Assembly (NCBI RefSeq): GCF_021215455.1
Contig: NZ_JAJPWV010000002.1
Coordinates: 496,001-560,000 of the forward strand
From: Mucilaginibacter roseus
Lineage (GTDB): Bacteria > Bacteroidota > Bacteroidia > Sphingobacteriales > Sphingobacteriaceae
Length of the DNA stretch: 64,000 nucleotides
Direction of reading: 5' to 3'
In this document: positions 27,001-34,423 of the stretch, piece by piece
How the letters are laid out: the number at the start of each line of letters is the position of its first letter
How positions within the stretch are numbered: position 1 is the first letter of the stretch
Notes under the pieces: model-generated
The model's database searches: none
What the model saw: the letters and a program-made list of their open reading frames with translations, nothing else
What the model was told of the DNA's origin: nothing
Program-made: the position numbers and the translations under genes

Positions 27001-27121
27001 TTTTCATCCTGAACTGGGGCGTAGTCTGTATAGTTCCTTGTGGCAGCGTTGTTGTATTTTGCGCATAACTTATACTTATAAAAAAGCACAAGCACCACGT
27101 TATTAAATATATTTTTTTCAT
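24047..27121 (-). CDS. Tail-spike-like protein with right-handed beta-helix region and a Sec signal peptide
   Basis: The 1024-residue protein opens with a signal peptide (MKKIYLITWCLCFFISISYAQ). It has a pectate-lyase-like entry motif (VKAFNKAAAYAKAKKLRLILPAGTIYVDSTL, about 105-135), which is common in phage tail spikes, and a long beta-helix-like stretch (about 135-620). The C-terminal repeats end in a tail-type segment (PNGVAGTDSLLVKDDSSNSIRKIS; SITPRNSASQGIAY). It follows the tail-fibre gene by 4 bases and precedes the holin-like gene. A Sec signal on a virion part is odd: the protein may be displayed at the cell surface, or the N-terminus may have been recruited from a host gene. Confidence 0.7.
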   Translation of the reverse strand: MKKIYLITWCLCFFISISYAQNTTTLPQGTIQTTPQFRMKNPADSLRQTWVTFPFYGANRFYSATETNQLIQGLKNDTIAFFGVDAAKFGLKADSLPESANKNVKAFNKAAAYAKAKKLRLILPAGTIYVDSTLNATGLRAVIGAGSNLTTIKIAPGTDVSRFPENRGVLKIEGATTLLSSVGSPVKKGDTSVVLPVNVSLKRGDIVRLIDTVNSSFNLWRNYYKEGEYFIVRNDVINSNKIIVDHPVSSNYTTLSGTKLYQVKMQQCDLKGFSLYAIPYTASTMNGIWLNYVFRSSIEDVAVYNAARANISVNQCLALKFDHIYSYKFDEETNSASETSYGLAFNSGCQDMQLLNSDLFGSRHGFATGGSYVNRFIYVKNTKSSSTREFGFNIHGNTQFAVIDGNNMPTGASIGGKDITFINNNVGWNIGDIGNTINSPGASLYINEPCGTSFNISGNTFRAKYINEDSKGVAMRVYKHVDTSSVFSFTNNNVLFENNAMADSAVAYALFISYNLTYGSGKCNAQFNIKNNIFKTTDNIKRVLTAVNGSATSNSYFKDIVYEGNTTYGVTLTDNYIDNKIYTGNKINETRWNGAVSRFGTQVLFLNNIFNDYCKSQINSDVNQNAYRLTDLSIVRRSNNLGYSKGFALIKALIENVIDLKSGPETYPSSQQDALVNVTAEGAFSYPLFNQGVLSTAVTLDVSKTAKVRSYQLSGNDGQLNLRATNAPSQGPTISMWGRDFANANYAGKTTIDVGGYDNKGRLYFRQANSNGNYIYPFEMDYAGNFGVGTVTNFLDTNRLADRFTIKGTTANNYILNLQTNSGNRLFTVANTGDYPVMLQKNAGNLIGYALGRANKNRFTFGLTATSETGSNFGSNFIFYAWDDAGNIPQTVFSANRANQTVSFKESPIFINTPNGVAGTDSLLVKDDSSNSIRKISSNFYAVAANQPYFIKLIGSGNGSGNTIAIPHGLSGLSSNSSISITPRNSASQGIAYAAVDALNITLTFVSPPPSGTNNLLFDVLLKP

Positions 27122-27125
27122 AAGT

Positions 27126-28130
27126 CTATTTTATGGTGATTATTAAGTCATCTATCGTCGTCAATCCGTCCCCGCTGTCGTGCCCGTACACATGTATTGT
27201 ACTTAAACTCCCGGCTGAATAGCGTTTCTCGACTATTACATCACTGACTGATCGACGAATATTGTTCGAGGCAATCAGATCGACTGTAACTACCGGATCG
27301 TTTCCGAATTCACTAAAATTTGCGGCATATTGAATTACAAATGGAATCGATGATCCCTCCGGGATGTCTATCGTAACAGCTTCTGCGGGTTGATAGATCA
27401 GTGAAATACCCTGCGGCCAGTCATTATCTGCTTTGGGTCCGTACAATGTATAACTGGTTGTGTTTAAAAAAAAGTCGCCATTTTTTCCAATACTGTTTGC
27501 TGGATTAGTGTCGCCGTAAAGCAACGTATTGGCATCTTCTCCTTTTATACTCACACCAGCCGGCCAAATGCCGTCAGCTTTTGGACCGAATACAGTGAGT
27601 GTAACTGTGTTAAAAAAGAAATCACCATTTAACCCTACGCTGTTTAGCGGATTAACGTTACCACTTAACATACTGTTACCGCGAGGCCCTTGCGGACCGC
27701 TGGCCATAGAAAACACCTGCAGCCATACACTGTTAGTTTTTTTGTAAAAGATACCTGTGTCAGTATTTATATAGCTATCTCCGTTCGCACCAATGGTTCC
27801 AGCAGGTAATCCCGGAGCATAGATAGTTGTATTGCCACCAGCATTAAAGGGCACCGGGATGTAGGTACTCAACCATACCGCGTTTACCTTTTGATACATC
27901 GCGCCGGAAAGTGTGTTTATAAACACATCACCGTTTTTACCGTAGTTATTTTGCGGCAGTATAGTACCAAAATTTAAGCTAACACCCGTATTAATGTTAT
28001 CGCCCACAAAAGAGAGCAGCTGTTCCAGATTATATTGATAATCGGCTCCATCCTGTACTACAACTGATACGCCATCTGCCGTGAGGGCTGATGTTATGGG
28101 CAACTCACTTATTTTTTTATCAATTGCCAT
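27126..28130 (-). CDS. Tail-fibre-like protein with four NGD-type repeats
   Basis: The 334-residue protein has a tail-type N-terminus (MAIDKKISELPITSALTADGVSVVVQDG). Four repeats of a GxNGDxxxNT ... Y/F-x-K-x-x-x-x-W pattern follow at about residues 60-240 (YGKNGDVFINT, IGANGDSYINT, VGLNGDFFFNT, IGKNGDFFLNT). A beta-rich C-terminus completes it. The gene overlaps the upstream stop as TAATG. Such repeats occur in fibre shafts of Bacteroidota phages. It probably contributes to host contact. Confidence 0.68.
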   Translation of the reverse strand: MAIDKKISELPITSALTADGVSVVVQDGADYQYNLEQLLSFVGDNINTGVSLNFGTILPQNNYGKNGDVFINTLSGAMYQKVNAVWLSTYIPVPFNAGGNTTIYAPGLPAGTIGANGDSYINTDTGIFYKKTNSVWLQVFSMASGPQGPRGNSMLSGNVNPLNSVGLNGDFFFNTVTLTVFGPKADGIWPAGVSIKGEDANTLLYGDTNPANSIGKNGDFFLNTTSYTLYGPKADNDWPQGISLIYQPAEAVTIDIPEGSSIPFVIQYAANFSEFGNDPVVTVDLIASNNIRRSVSDVIVEKRYSAGSLSTIHVYGHDSGDGLTTIDDLIITIK

Positions 28131-28756
28131 TAGTTTAAAAATTCGGTTATCGGATAGCTTAGTTCAGTTGATGAAGCAGTAAGCGGGTAATTATACCGGT
28201 TTCTGTCTACGGCGCGAATGCGTGGCCCCGGCTGCCTGGCAATGCGGTTAGCATTACTTAAACGCCATTGCGGAAAGTCTTGCTGATGGTCATTTAAATA
28301 GCGTTCAACATCATTGGCATAAGCATTAGCTATGCTACGTTGTTGCTGCACCAGTTTCATGATTTCGGACGTAGCCAATGCCTGCCCCATGTCCTGGTGC
28401 TTTATTACCGGGCCAGTTGGTGTGTAATGAACCGCATCGTTCTCTATAAAGCGCGCAAAGGTAAAATACACCAAAGCCGGAATGAGGCCTTCGTAAAGTA
28501 CAATATTACCTTTATCATCAAGATATTCCGTGCCTGTCAGCAAATCTTTGTAACGTTGCGGGGTATCAAACTTTATCGCACCTGTTTCATCAAATTGTTT
28601 TAAAAGCGTGTTGTATAAATCGCGCCCTAAAAATGGCTTTAAATCCAAATCCTGTGCTTTTTTGATAAAAGCGTTGAGGCGTTCGAGTTTTATGTTTACC
28701 GATATGTCCTGATATTGCTGAAATGTGCTTTTGTCAATTAAATATATCTGGGTCAT
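28130..28756 (-). CDS. Phage head-completion-like protein (DUF6712-like)
   Basis: The 208-residue helical protein opens MTQIYLIDKSTFQQYQDISVN, followed by IKKAQDLDLKPFLGRDLYNTLL, a pattern I associate from memory with DUF6712 proteins of Bacteroidota prophages. It sits directly downstream of the portal gene after a 102-base gap. This position suits a head-tail adaptor or head-completion protein. No enzymatic motif is present. Confidence 0.55.
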   Translation of the reverse strand: MTQIYLIDKSTFQQYQDISVNIKLERLNAFIKKAQDLDLKPFLGRDLYNTLLKQFDETGAIKFDTPQRYKDLLTGTEYLDDKGNIVLYEGLIPALVYFTFARFIENDAVHYTPTGPVIKHQDMGQALATSEIMKLVQQQRSIANAYANDVERYLNDHQQDFPQWRLSNANRIARQPGPRIRAVDRNRYNYPLTASSTELSYPITEFLN

Positions 28757-28858
28757 GTTTAAAGAATGTAATGGTTAATTAATGCAGCATTAGCACATGC
28801 CGCGGTTAAGAGAAAGGCTTGCATCAGGTAAACTGATCCGCAAATAATTATCGACAGG

Positions 28859-30142
28859 CTATATCAGCCCCTGAACCATGGCCTTGGCTTCGGCTTGTTT
28901 AAATCCGTAAGCATATACCAGCGTGGCTATCTTACTCTCAGCAGGCATATTGGCAAGCAGTAACTGATTAATGGCCGCGCCGGCCTTCACGCCAATACTA
29001 TCTTCAGCAACATTGGCGGGTACAGGTATTATGTTCCAGTTACCTGATGGATTTAAAGGTTGATGGTAATGGCTGAACAATTCTTCCAGCACCTCGGCTA
29101 TCTCCGCCCGGTCGGGTGCGGTGTTATCATTAAACTCTCGTATGGCTTCCTTCTTTTCGCCGCCATTACTTAAGCCTGATGATTTTTCAGGGTTGACCAG
29201 CTCCTTTGGTACCGAAAAACCTTTGATGATACGCGCCTCAACCGAGCGCTCCGTGCTTTCAAAAAGCTTATCGTTATTCTGGATGGAATAGGGCTGAAAC
29301 TCAGGCTTTGATTTTTCATCTTCGTATTCTATTACAATAATCTTTTGAGCACTCTTAGCACCCTGGAACGTACCCAGGTCCTTCTCCAACTGTGATGGAG
29401 AATTGTTGCCCTCCCCTACACCGCCGCTATTGTCCGCTTCCTCGCGGCGAGCCGGCATAAACAGCATGGTTGAAGGCAGAAAACCTGTTGTAACCTCGCG
29501 GTTGTTAAAAGCCTTTATACCGGCTTCGGTTTCAAAATCCTCCCAAACACTATCAGCTTCTATCAGCGGGTAATCATCTATCTGCGGATTAAAATAGAAC
29601 AACTGCCCTTTGTACTGCTCCCAGCCTCCGGCTGCTGATACCTGTTGTTTTATAACGTCTGGGTTAGGGTCGTATCGGTCAAAAAAAATTACCTTGCTAC
29701 GCAATATATGCTTCCAGGTCTTTCGCCCCCAATCATTATACACGGCGTACTTACCGGCAGTATCCGCATTATCGGTATCGCCCATGCGGATATCCTCAAA
29801 CTTCACGTAGTTTACCGAGCATATCTTAAAATTGGCGTTATAGTTTACATGAATACCAAAGCCTGTAAACAAGGCCTTATCTGTAGCTATGGCTTTTAAA
29901 AGCTTGGCCAGGGTTAGCCCTTTACTGTTGATCATCCGCTTACCCAATTTGGCATCCTCGAAACCTACACCGGCTATAAACTTGGCCCGCTTGTTCCAGC
30001 AGTCCTTTGCTGTGGGCGACGCGGCCACCAGTTCGAGCATCCGTTGCGGATAGGCGTTATCGATATCAAAATTGAGTATGCCGAAGGTTTGATTGGGCCT
30101 TACCAGTATGCGGCGTTCTATTTGCGGGAGATAGGTTTTCAT
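28859..30142 (-). CDS. Phage portal-like protein
   Basis: The 427-residue protein has the layout of a portal. The N-terminal wing resembles other Bacteroidota portals (NFDIDNAYPQRMLELVAASPTAKDCWNKRAKFIAGVGFED). It has a middle segment about ligand or epitope exposure (ALFTGFGIHVNYN) and a C-terminal helical stem with FSVPKELVNPEKSSGLSNGGEKKEAIREFND, a typical portal motif before the crown. It would form the dodecameric DNA gate of the head. It overlaps the small upstream gene as ATGA and precedes the head-completion-like gene. Confidence 0.75.
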   Translation of the reverse strand: MKTYLPQIERRILVRPNQTFGILNFDIDNAYPQRMLELVAASPTAKDCWNKRAKFIAGVGFEDAKLGKRMINSKGLTLAKLLKAIATDKALFTGFGIHVNYNANFKICSVNYVKFEDIRMGDTDNADTAGKYAVYNDWGRKTWKHILRSKVIFFDRYDPNPDVIKQQVSAAGGWEQYKGQLFYFNPQIDDYPLIEADSVWEDFETEAGIKAFNNREVTTGFLPSTMLFMPARREEADNSGGVGEGNNSPSQLEKDLGTFQGAKSAQKIIVIEYEDEKSKPEFQPYSIQNNDKLFESTERSVEARIIKGFSVPKELVNPEKSSGLSNGGEKKEAIREFNDNTAPDRAEIAEVLEELFSHYHQPLNPSGNWNIIPVPANVAEDSIGVKAGAAINQLLLANMPAESKIATLVYAYGFKQAEAKAMVQGLI

Positions 30143-30372
30143 TCGCCACCCTCCTGTTGCAAATCAACGCTTTGCTTTTTAAGTGTTTTTTCTTTGCCGG
30201 ATGCCTTTACCTTCGCTTCGGCTTTAACAAATAACAATGCGATATGCGGGTAGCGATTAAGGTACCACTCCGCCTGCTCATCGGTTAAGTTATCATTGGT
30301 ATGAGCCGCCGTTTCGCCGGGTGCAAACTGATGCCTGCCGGGCTTTAACACATATTTTTTGGGTGTACTCAT
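30139..30372 (-). CDS. Small phage-like hypothetical protein
   Basis: The 77-residue basic protein (MSTPKKYVLKPGRHQFAPGET ... LTDEQAEWYLNRYPHIALLF) resembles short head-region proteins found next to portal genes in Bacteroidota prophages. The DEQAEWYL segment looks helical. It overlaps the portal start by 4 bases. Function unknown. Confidence 0.55.
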   Translation of the reverse strand: MSTPKKYVLKPGRHQFAPGETAAHTNDNLTDEQAEWYLNRYPHIALLFVKAEAKVKASGKEKTLKKQSVDLQQEGGE

Positions 30373-30485
30373 TTATTAAAATAATTAAGATCATTGCCCG
30401 CGGCCATTGATGCTGATGGCCCGATTATGTGATAAGGTTAATTTAAGGGCCGGGGCAATGATGTGTTTACGCCATCAGGATAGGT

Positions 30486-31070
30486 TTAGGATACTAATTC
30501 TTCAATCGCGGCGATGGTGCTGGCGTACGTAGCTGTGCCTGATTGTGGCGCAATAGATACTGCGCGCGGCGGATAAGGCTCCTTCAGTTTTTCCGGATTG
30601 CTCAGTTTTACTTTGTAACCGCCATCCAATGCTTCGTCAGCGGCGTTACGCTCAGCCTCGGTTAGTACCAGGCCATTCACCGCGCCGTACAATTCCACAG
30701 CCGAATCGCTGGCTTTATAGTTATTTACCACAATGGCACGTACCTTACCATAGCCCATAGCCTGTAGCTGTGCTTTTATTTCAACCGACAGGCCGGCCAC
30801 GTTGAAATCAATCTCCTCGGTATAGCGTGGGCCTACCTGTGTTTTGGCCAGTTTTGAGGTAGCGTTAAAGCTGTTATTAGTACCTTCAAACTTGTACACT
30901 TTGGCGGTTGCCACGGCAGTAAGTCCGGTTACTATCAGTGGGTTGGTGGTGCTGTAGGTCAGGGTGATCTCATCCTCGTTAAAAATGTATATCACATCCT
31001 CAATACCGGCGGTTACAGGCTCACTTGCGCCCAGGGCAAAGCCCGCGTTTATTTTATTATAAATCGACAT
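30486..31070 (-). CDS. Probable major tail tube-like or head-associated protein
   Basis: The 194-residue protein is beta-rich. Segments such as VYKFEGTNNSFNATSKLAKTQVGPRYTEEIDFNVAG and VRAIVVNNYKASDSAVELYGAVNGLVLT resemble major tail tube proteins of siphophages, where similar motifs ask for a dataset-specific ligand site. It lies between the capsid and portal genes. If it is the tube protein, the particle has a non-contractile tail, since no sheath gene is seen. The call is tentative; a capsid decoration protein is the alternative. Confidence 0.45.
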   Translation of the reverse strand: MSIYNKINAGFALGASEPVTAGIEDVIYIFNEDEITLTYSTTNPLIVTGLTAVATAKVYKFEGTNNSFNATSKLAKTQVGPRYTEEIDFNVAGLSVEIKAQLQAMGYGKVRAIVVNNYKASDSAVELYGAVNGLVLTEAERNAADEALDGGYKVKLSNPEKLKEPYPPRAVSIAPQSGTATYASTIAAIEELVS

Positions 31071-31153
31071 ATTGTTTTTATGAATTAGGTTTTTGATAGA
31101 ACAGTACCGATAGGCCAGATCAGGACTATCTGCTTCGGTTAATGCGCGTTTAG

Positions 31154-32365
31154 TTACGCGCCCAGGTAGAACAGTTCGTTAGCGAACTTGAAGTTAACGG
31201 CTGCTTTCATGCGGGCCTTCATGCGCACCACATTATCATTAGTATAAGGTTTCATGTAAACGGTTGAAAGCTCTGAAGCATCGCCCAGCAGATCAACGCC
31301 CAGGAAAAGATTTGATGAACGCGCACCCAGAATGGTATTGGCCTGCCAGTGGTTCATCAGTTGCAGCGGAATGCCGAGGTAATCCATTTTCTTTTTATCG
31401 GTAAAGGCATTCAAAACGTTTACTGCCTTATCCGCCTGTGCCTGTGCATAAGCATAGCCCACATGCAGCGGCACCTGCAGGTTAAAATCATCCTGGCTAC
31501 GGTCGGCCGGGTCAAGCTGGGCATATACCTCGCCTAATACCGTTAATACGTTGCTGGCATTAATGTAGCTTACTGTTGCCGCGGTAGCTGTACCGGTAAA
31601 GGTGGCAGGCTTGCGGGTGTTAATCTCGTTAAAATTACGCACCAGCTTAAAGGTAGTAGCGCTCAGTACTTTGATAAAGTACGATTGCCCCTGAACATTG
31701 GGTGCACCGGTGGTGCCATTGGTAGTATCCTTGCTGCTGCCTGTTACCGCAGTAACTGTTACCACATCCCCATCAGCCAAAGTAACGGTGCTTGATACAG
31801 TTACTACGCCCGAGGCATCAATTGCCGTAGCTGCCATTGAGGTAGACGGCTTACCCAGGCCTACCTTGTACACGCCCGATGCTGCCGCTATGCTCGGCAA
31901 CAGGCCGGTGAAAGGAGCGGTAAACGTAGCCTCTTTGGTTGCGCCCTTGCCCAGCCAGTACAAACGCTCGTTAGCGATCTGAATTTTAGTGAGGTAGCGC
32001 TGCACCATAAAATCCGACAGGTCAACAACGCCCTCATAATCGCTGAATGCGCCGGGGCTTAGCCTTTGGGCTTCCCATGATTGTACCAGGTTATCCCACT
32101 GCTCCTGTTTCATAAATTCGTAAATCACCGGGTCAAGGTAGCTTTCGGTTTGTGATGCCGTGGTACCCTGATCGTTAAACATACCCGATGGGTCCTGCAG
32201 TTTTACGTCATCATCAACATCAAGGATGATCTTGCGCGATTTTACGTCGTTAATTACTGTTAGCAATCCGCGCTTTACTGAGTCGGCCTCAAGCAGCGTG
32301 CTTGCCATAAAACCCGCCAGCGCTTCGCCGGCATAGGTGTTGTTTGTAAATGTAAATTGAGCCAT
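31154..32365 (-). CDS. Major capsid protein, probable HK97 fold with a beta-rich insertion
   Basis: The 403-residue protein starts MAQFTFTNNTYAGEALAGFMASTLLEADSVKRGLLTVIND, with a capsid-like N-arm. It has a spine-helix candidate (LIQ...), and a C-terminal region FLGVDLLGDASELSTVYMKPYTNDNVVRMKARMKAAVNFKFANELFYLG, typical of the HK97 A-domain end. Residues of about 170-270 form a Gly/Thr/Ser/Val-rich beta insertion (GVVTVSSTVTLADGDVVTVTAV), probably a surface domain. It follows the prohead protease gene in transcription order. Family call by pattern only. Confidence 0.68.
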   Translation of the reverse strand: MAQFTFTNNTYAGEALAGFMASTLLEADSVKRGLLTVINDVKSRKIILDVDDDVKLQDPSGMFNDQGTTASQTESYLDPVIYEFMKQEQWDNLVQSWEAQRLSPGAFSDYEGVVDLSDFMVQRYLTKIQIANERLYWLGKGATKEATFTAPFTGLLPSIAAASGVYKVGLGKPSTSMAATAIDASGVVTVSSTVTLADGDVVTVTAVTGSSKDTTNGTTGAPNVQGQSYFIKVLSATTFKLVRNFNEINTRKPATFTGTATAATVSYINASNVLTVLGEVYAQLDPADRSQDDFNLQVPLHVGYAYAQAQADKAVNVLNAFTDKKKMDYLGIPLQLMNHWQANTILGARSSNLFLGVDLLGDASELSTVYMKPYTNDNVVRMKARMKAAVNFKFANELFYLGA

Positions 32366-32396
32366 TTGTTAGTTTAAAGCCCCTTCCCCTAAAGCG

Positions 32397-32533
32397 AGCC
32401 CCCCTGCCCCCTAAAGGGGGAGTTAAAAGATTTAGGCGAGTCCCTGCTAAAGGGAGTAAGGATTTTTTATTAATATAAATTGATAAGGTTTAATTGATGA
32501 GCAAGAGTTCCCCTTTTAGGGGGTTAGGGGGCT
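32397..32533. repeat. GC-rich inverted-repeat intergenic element, copy 1
   Basis: Arms at 32397-32424 and 32506-32533 are imperfect reverse complements, both built on CCCC-TAAA-GGGG blocks with an AT-rich centre. It lies between the prohead protease and capsid genes, and its right arm contains the protease stop codon (TAA at 32524-32526). Similar CCCCAACCCTCCC-type elements occur at 34.05 and 56.70 kb. Confidence 0.7.
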
Positions 32534-33720
32534 GTAGTTTTATCCTGCACGGCTTTTTTAACTGCGGTGCGTGCCAGATCGCTTTGCGGCGTAAAAAACG
32601 GCTGCTCTTCAGTTTTACCTTTCGTACTGCGTTTTGAGCCTACAGGCATAAAATCTGAGCGGATCTCGTTGCGCACCTGTTCTGTTGTTTTATTGAGCTT
32701 TGTATTGGCAGTTTCTAAAGCAGCACGGGCTTCGGTAAGCAATGCGTTCTGGGCGTGGAGCCGGGCCTTTAGTTCCTGGATGCGGTTCTCTACTTCCATC
32801 TTTTTGGCCTGAAATTTTTGTTTCTGTTTTTCCGGCAATGGTTCTTCGTCAGGTTCTGTTTGTGCCGGTTGCTCAATTTGTTCAACCAGGCCATCCGTTA
32901 CCTTTAGCTTTTTGCCGTTAGCCGTAGTGTAAACGTCTGTACCGGCAGGTTGGTGCATTTCCTCATCCTGGTAAACCTCGCTGCCTTCGGCAAGCTCGCC
33001 CTCGTGGTGAAGGGTACATTTGTCGGTTATGGTATGTTTGTTTACCACCCGCTTAAAGAAATTCATAATCTTGTCCAACACCGTAGTCGTTTTTTCGATA
33101 AGCTCCTTGTTCTCCGTGTTCATGTTTGTATTTGTATTTAGTATTTTGTTGATGCAGCGCTGGTAAACCGCGGGCGCGGTTGAAGCGAATTGCTTAATGT
33201 GCAGGTTGTTGGTGATGGGCATGCTGTAATCATCCACCCGGTCAATAAAACCCAGACTAAGTGCCTGGTCGGCAGTCATCCAGGTAACGGCGTTGATGAG
33301 GCTGTTAACGGTTACGCTATCTAACCCTGAACGGTCGGTGTATATCTGCGCCAGGCGCTCCTGTACCACATTGAGCATCTGTACATCTTTCAGCAGCTCA
33401 TCGGCATTGCCGCCGCTGCCTACCATGGGTTTGTGTATCATCAGCAAGGCGTATTTGCCCATCACCACCGTATCGCCGGCCATGGCCACTACCGATGCTG
33501 CCGAGGCGGCCAAAGCGTCAATATAAACGGTAACGGCGCCGGGGTACTTCTTCAGCATATCGTATATGGCAATGGCATCAAACGCGCTGCCGCCTGCCGA
33601 GCTGATATGTACATCCACATCAGCACCCGCGGCAGCATCGAGCTGGGTTTTGATATGGGCGGATGACAGGCTGCCCGAGCCTATGCTATCCGTTTCGTTA
33701 TCATATAGGTATATCTTCAT
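32524..33720 (-). CDS. ClpP-like prohead protease fused to a scaffold-like C-terminus
   Basis: The 398-residue protein has a ClpP/S14 fold in residues 1-190: DVHISSAGGSAFDAIAIYDML, ALAASAASVVAMAGD with the catalytic Ser, LLMIHKPMVG with the catalytic His, and an Asp further on. The C-terminal half (about 240-398) is charged, with a coiled-coil region (KQKFQAKKMEVENRIQELKARLHAQNALLTEARAAL), as expected for a scaffold domain fused to the protease. It sits directly before the capsid gene. The last codons lie inside a GC-rich repeat, so the original C-terminus may have been replaced. Confidence 0.78.
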   Translation of the reverse strand: MKIYLYDNETDSIGSGSLSSAHIKTQLDAAAGADVDVHISSAGGSAFDAIAIYDMLKKYPGAVTVYIDALAASAASVVAMAGDTVVMGKYALLMIHKPMVGSGGNADELLKDVQMLNVVQERLAQIYTDRSGLDSVTVNSLINAVTWMTADQALSLGFIDRVDDYSMPITNNLHIKQFASTAPAVYQRCINKILNTNTNMNTENKELIEKTTTVLDKIMNFFKRVVNKHTITDKCTLHHEGELAEGSEVYQDEEMHQPAGTDVYTTANGKKLKVTDGLVEQIEQPAQTEPDEEPLPEKQKQKFQAKKMEVENRIQELKARLHAQNALLTEARAALETANTKLNKTTEQVRNEIRSDFMPVGSKRSTKGKTEEQPFFTPQSDLARTAVKKAVQDKTTAP

Positions 33721-34045
33721 TGTAAATTGATTTATTTGTCATCAAGCATGATGCGTGGCTGAAAAGCCAGCTTGCCGGTATGGCATTTCTGAAACACTGT
33801 AATTGCTACAGTTGGTAATTGCGGTTGCAATTATTTGATATTATGTATTGGATGCAGACCACACAGGTTTAAGCGTGATCTTTTTTGCGGAGGCGATTTG
33901 TTAATTCAAATTTCGGAAGAAATTTTCGCCAGGATGGTGCCGATGTTTTGGCAGTAGGCATTTTTATTATTTTGATCTATCAATCATCCGACAATACAAA
34001 TATCGCCGCTTTTAATTTAGGTTTTGGTGCCAGTGGTGTGGCAGT
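33721..34045. other. Gene-free stretch inside the phage-like block
   Basis: About 325 bases between the protease start and the repeat at 34.05 kb hold no convincing frame, tRNA or hairpin. Two GTAATTGC words lie near 33800-33820. No promoter match was found. Confidence 0.4.
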
Positions 34046-34136
34046 ACCCCCCCAACCCTCCCGAAGGGAGGGCTATAGAACAAAGTCTACGCTTGGGGAG
34101 GATTTAGGAGGGGCGTTACTCCCCCTGCGTAAAGGT
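34046..34136. repeat. GC-rich intergenic element, copy 2
   Basis: It contains CCCCCCCAACCCTCCCGAAGGGAGGGCT-type sequence (in two blocks, 34046-34074), then TTGGGGAGGATTTAGGAGGGG (34093-34113), and a run ACTCCCCCTGCG. The 34116-34352 gene ends inside it (its TAA at 34116-34118). It resembles the element at 56697-56830. Confidence 0.65.
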
Positions 34137-34352
34137 GTTCAACGCCCGCCAGATAGTGCGTTCGCCTTTATCAAACTGTATTTCGGCCTCTAATACGGCT
34201 TTATTTACACTGATGCCGCGTGTTTTTACCTGGGCATGCACCCATAAGTAAATCTCCCGATAAGTAAATACTTTGGCACTGATCAGTCCGGATTTAAAGA
34301 GCGTTGTTAACACGCCGGTTTCGTAAAGAGAATTAGCGATTTGGATATTCAT
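34116..34352 (-). CDS. Small HTH-like protein within the phage-like block
   Basis: The 78-residue protein (MNIQIANSLYETGVLTTLF ... EIQFDKGERTIWRALNTFTQGE) has a C-terminal helix-turn-helix-like segment (NKAVLEAEIQFDKGERTIWRAL). It could bind DNA or be a small structural protein. It stands alone with its own leader, between an exported protein gene and the protease gene, and its stop codon lies in a GC-rich repeat. Function unknown. Confidence 0.5.
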   Translation of the reverse strand: MNIQIANSLYETGVLTTLFKSGLISAKVFTYREIYLWVHAQVKTRGISVNKAVLEAEIQFDKGERTIWRALNTFTQGE

Positions 34353-34423
34353 ATTAATATGCTTATTATGCCTATTGGCATATTTTAGTTTAAGAGATCA
34401 AGATCTCTGTTTCATTACAATAA

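Noticed and set aside
32397..34136. C-rich repeats as a CRISPR array
   Set aside because: There are no regularly spaced direct repeats with unique spacers; the blocks are inverted arms of intergenic elements.
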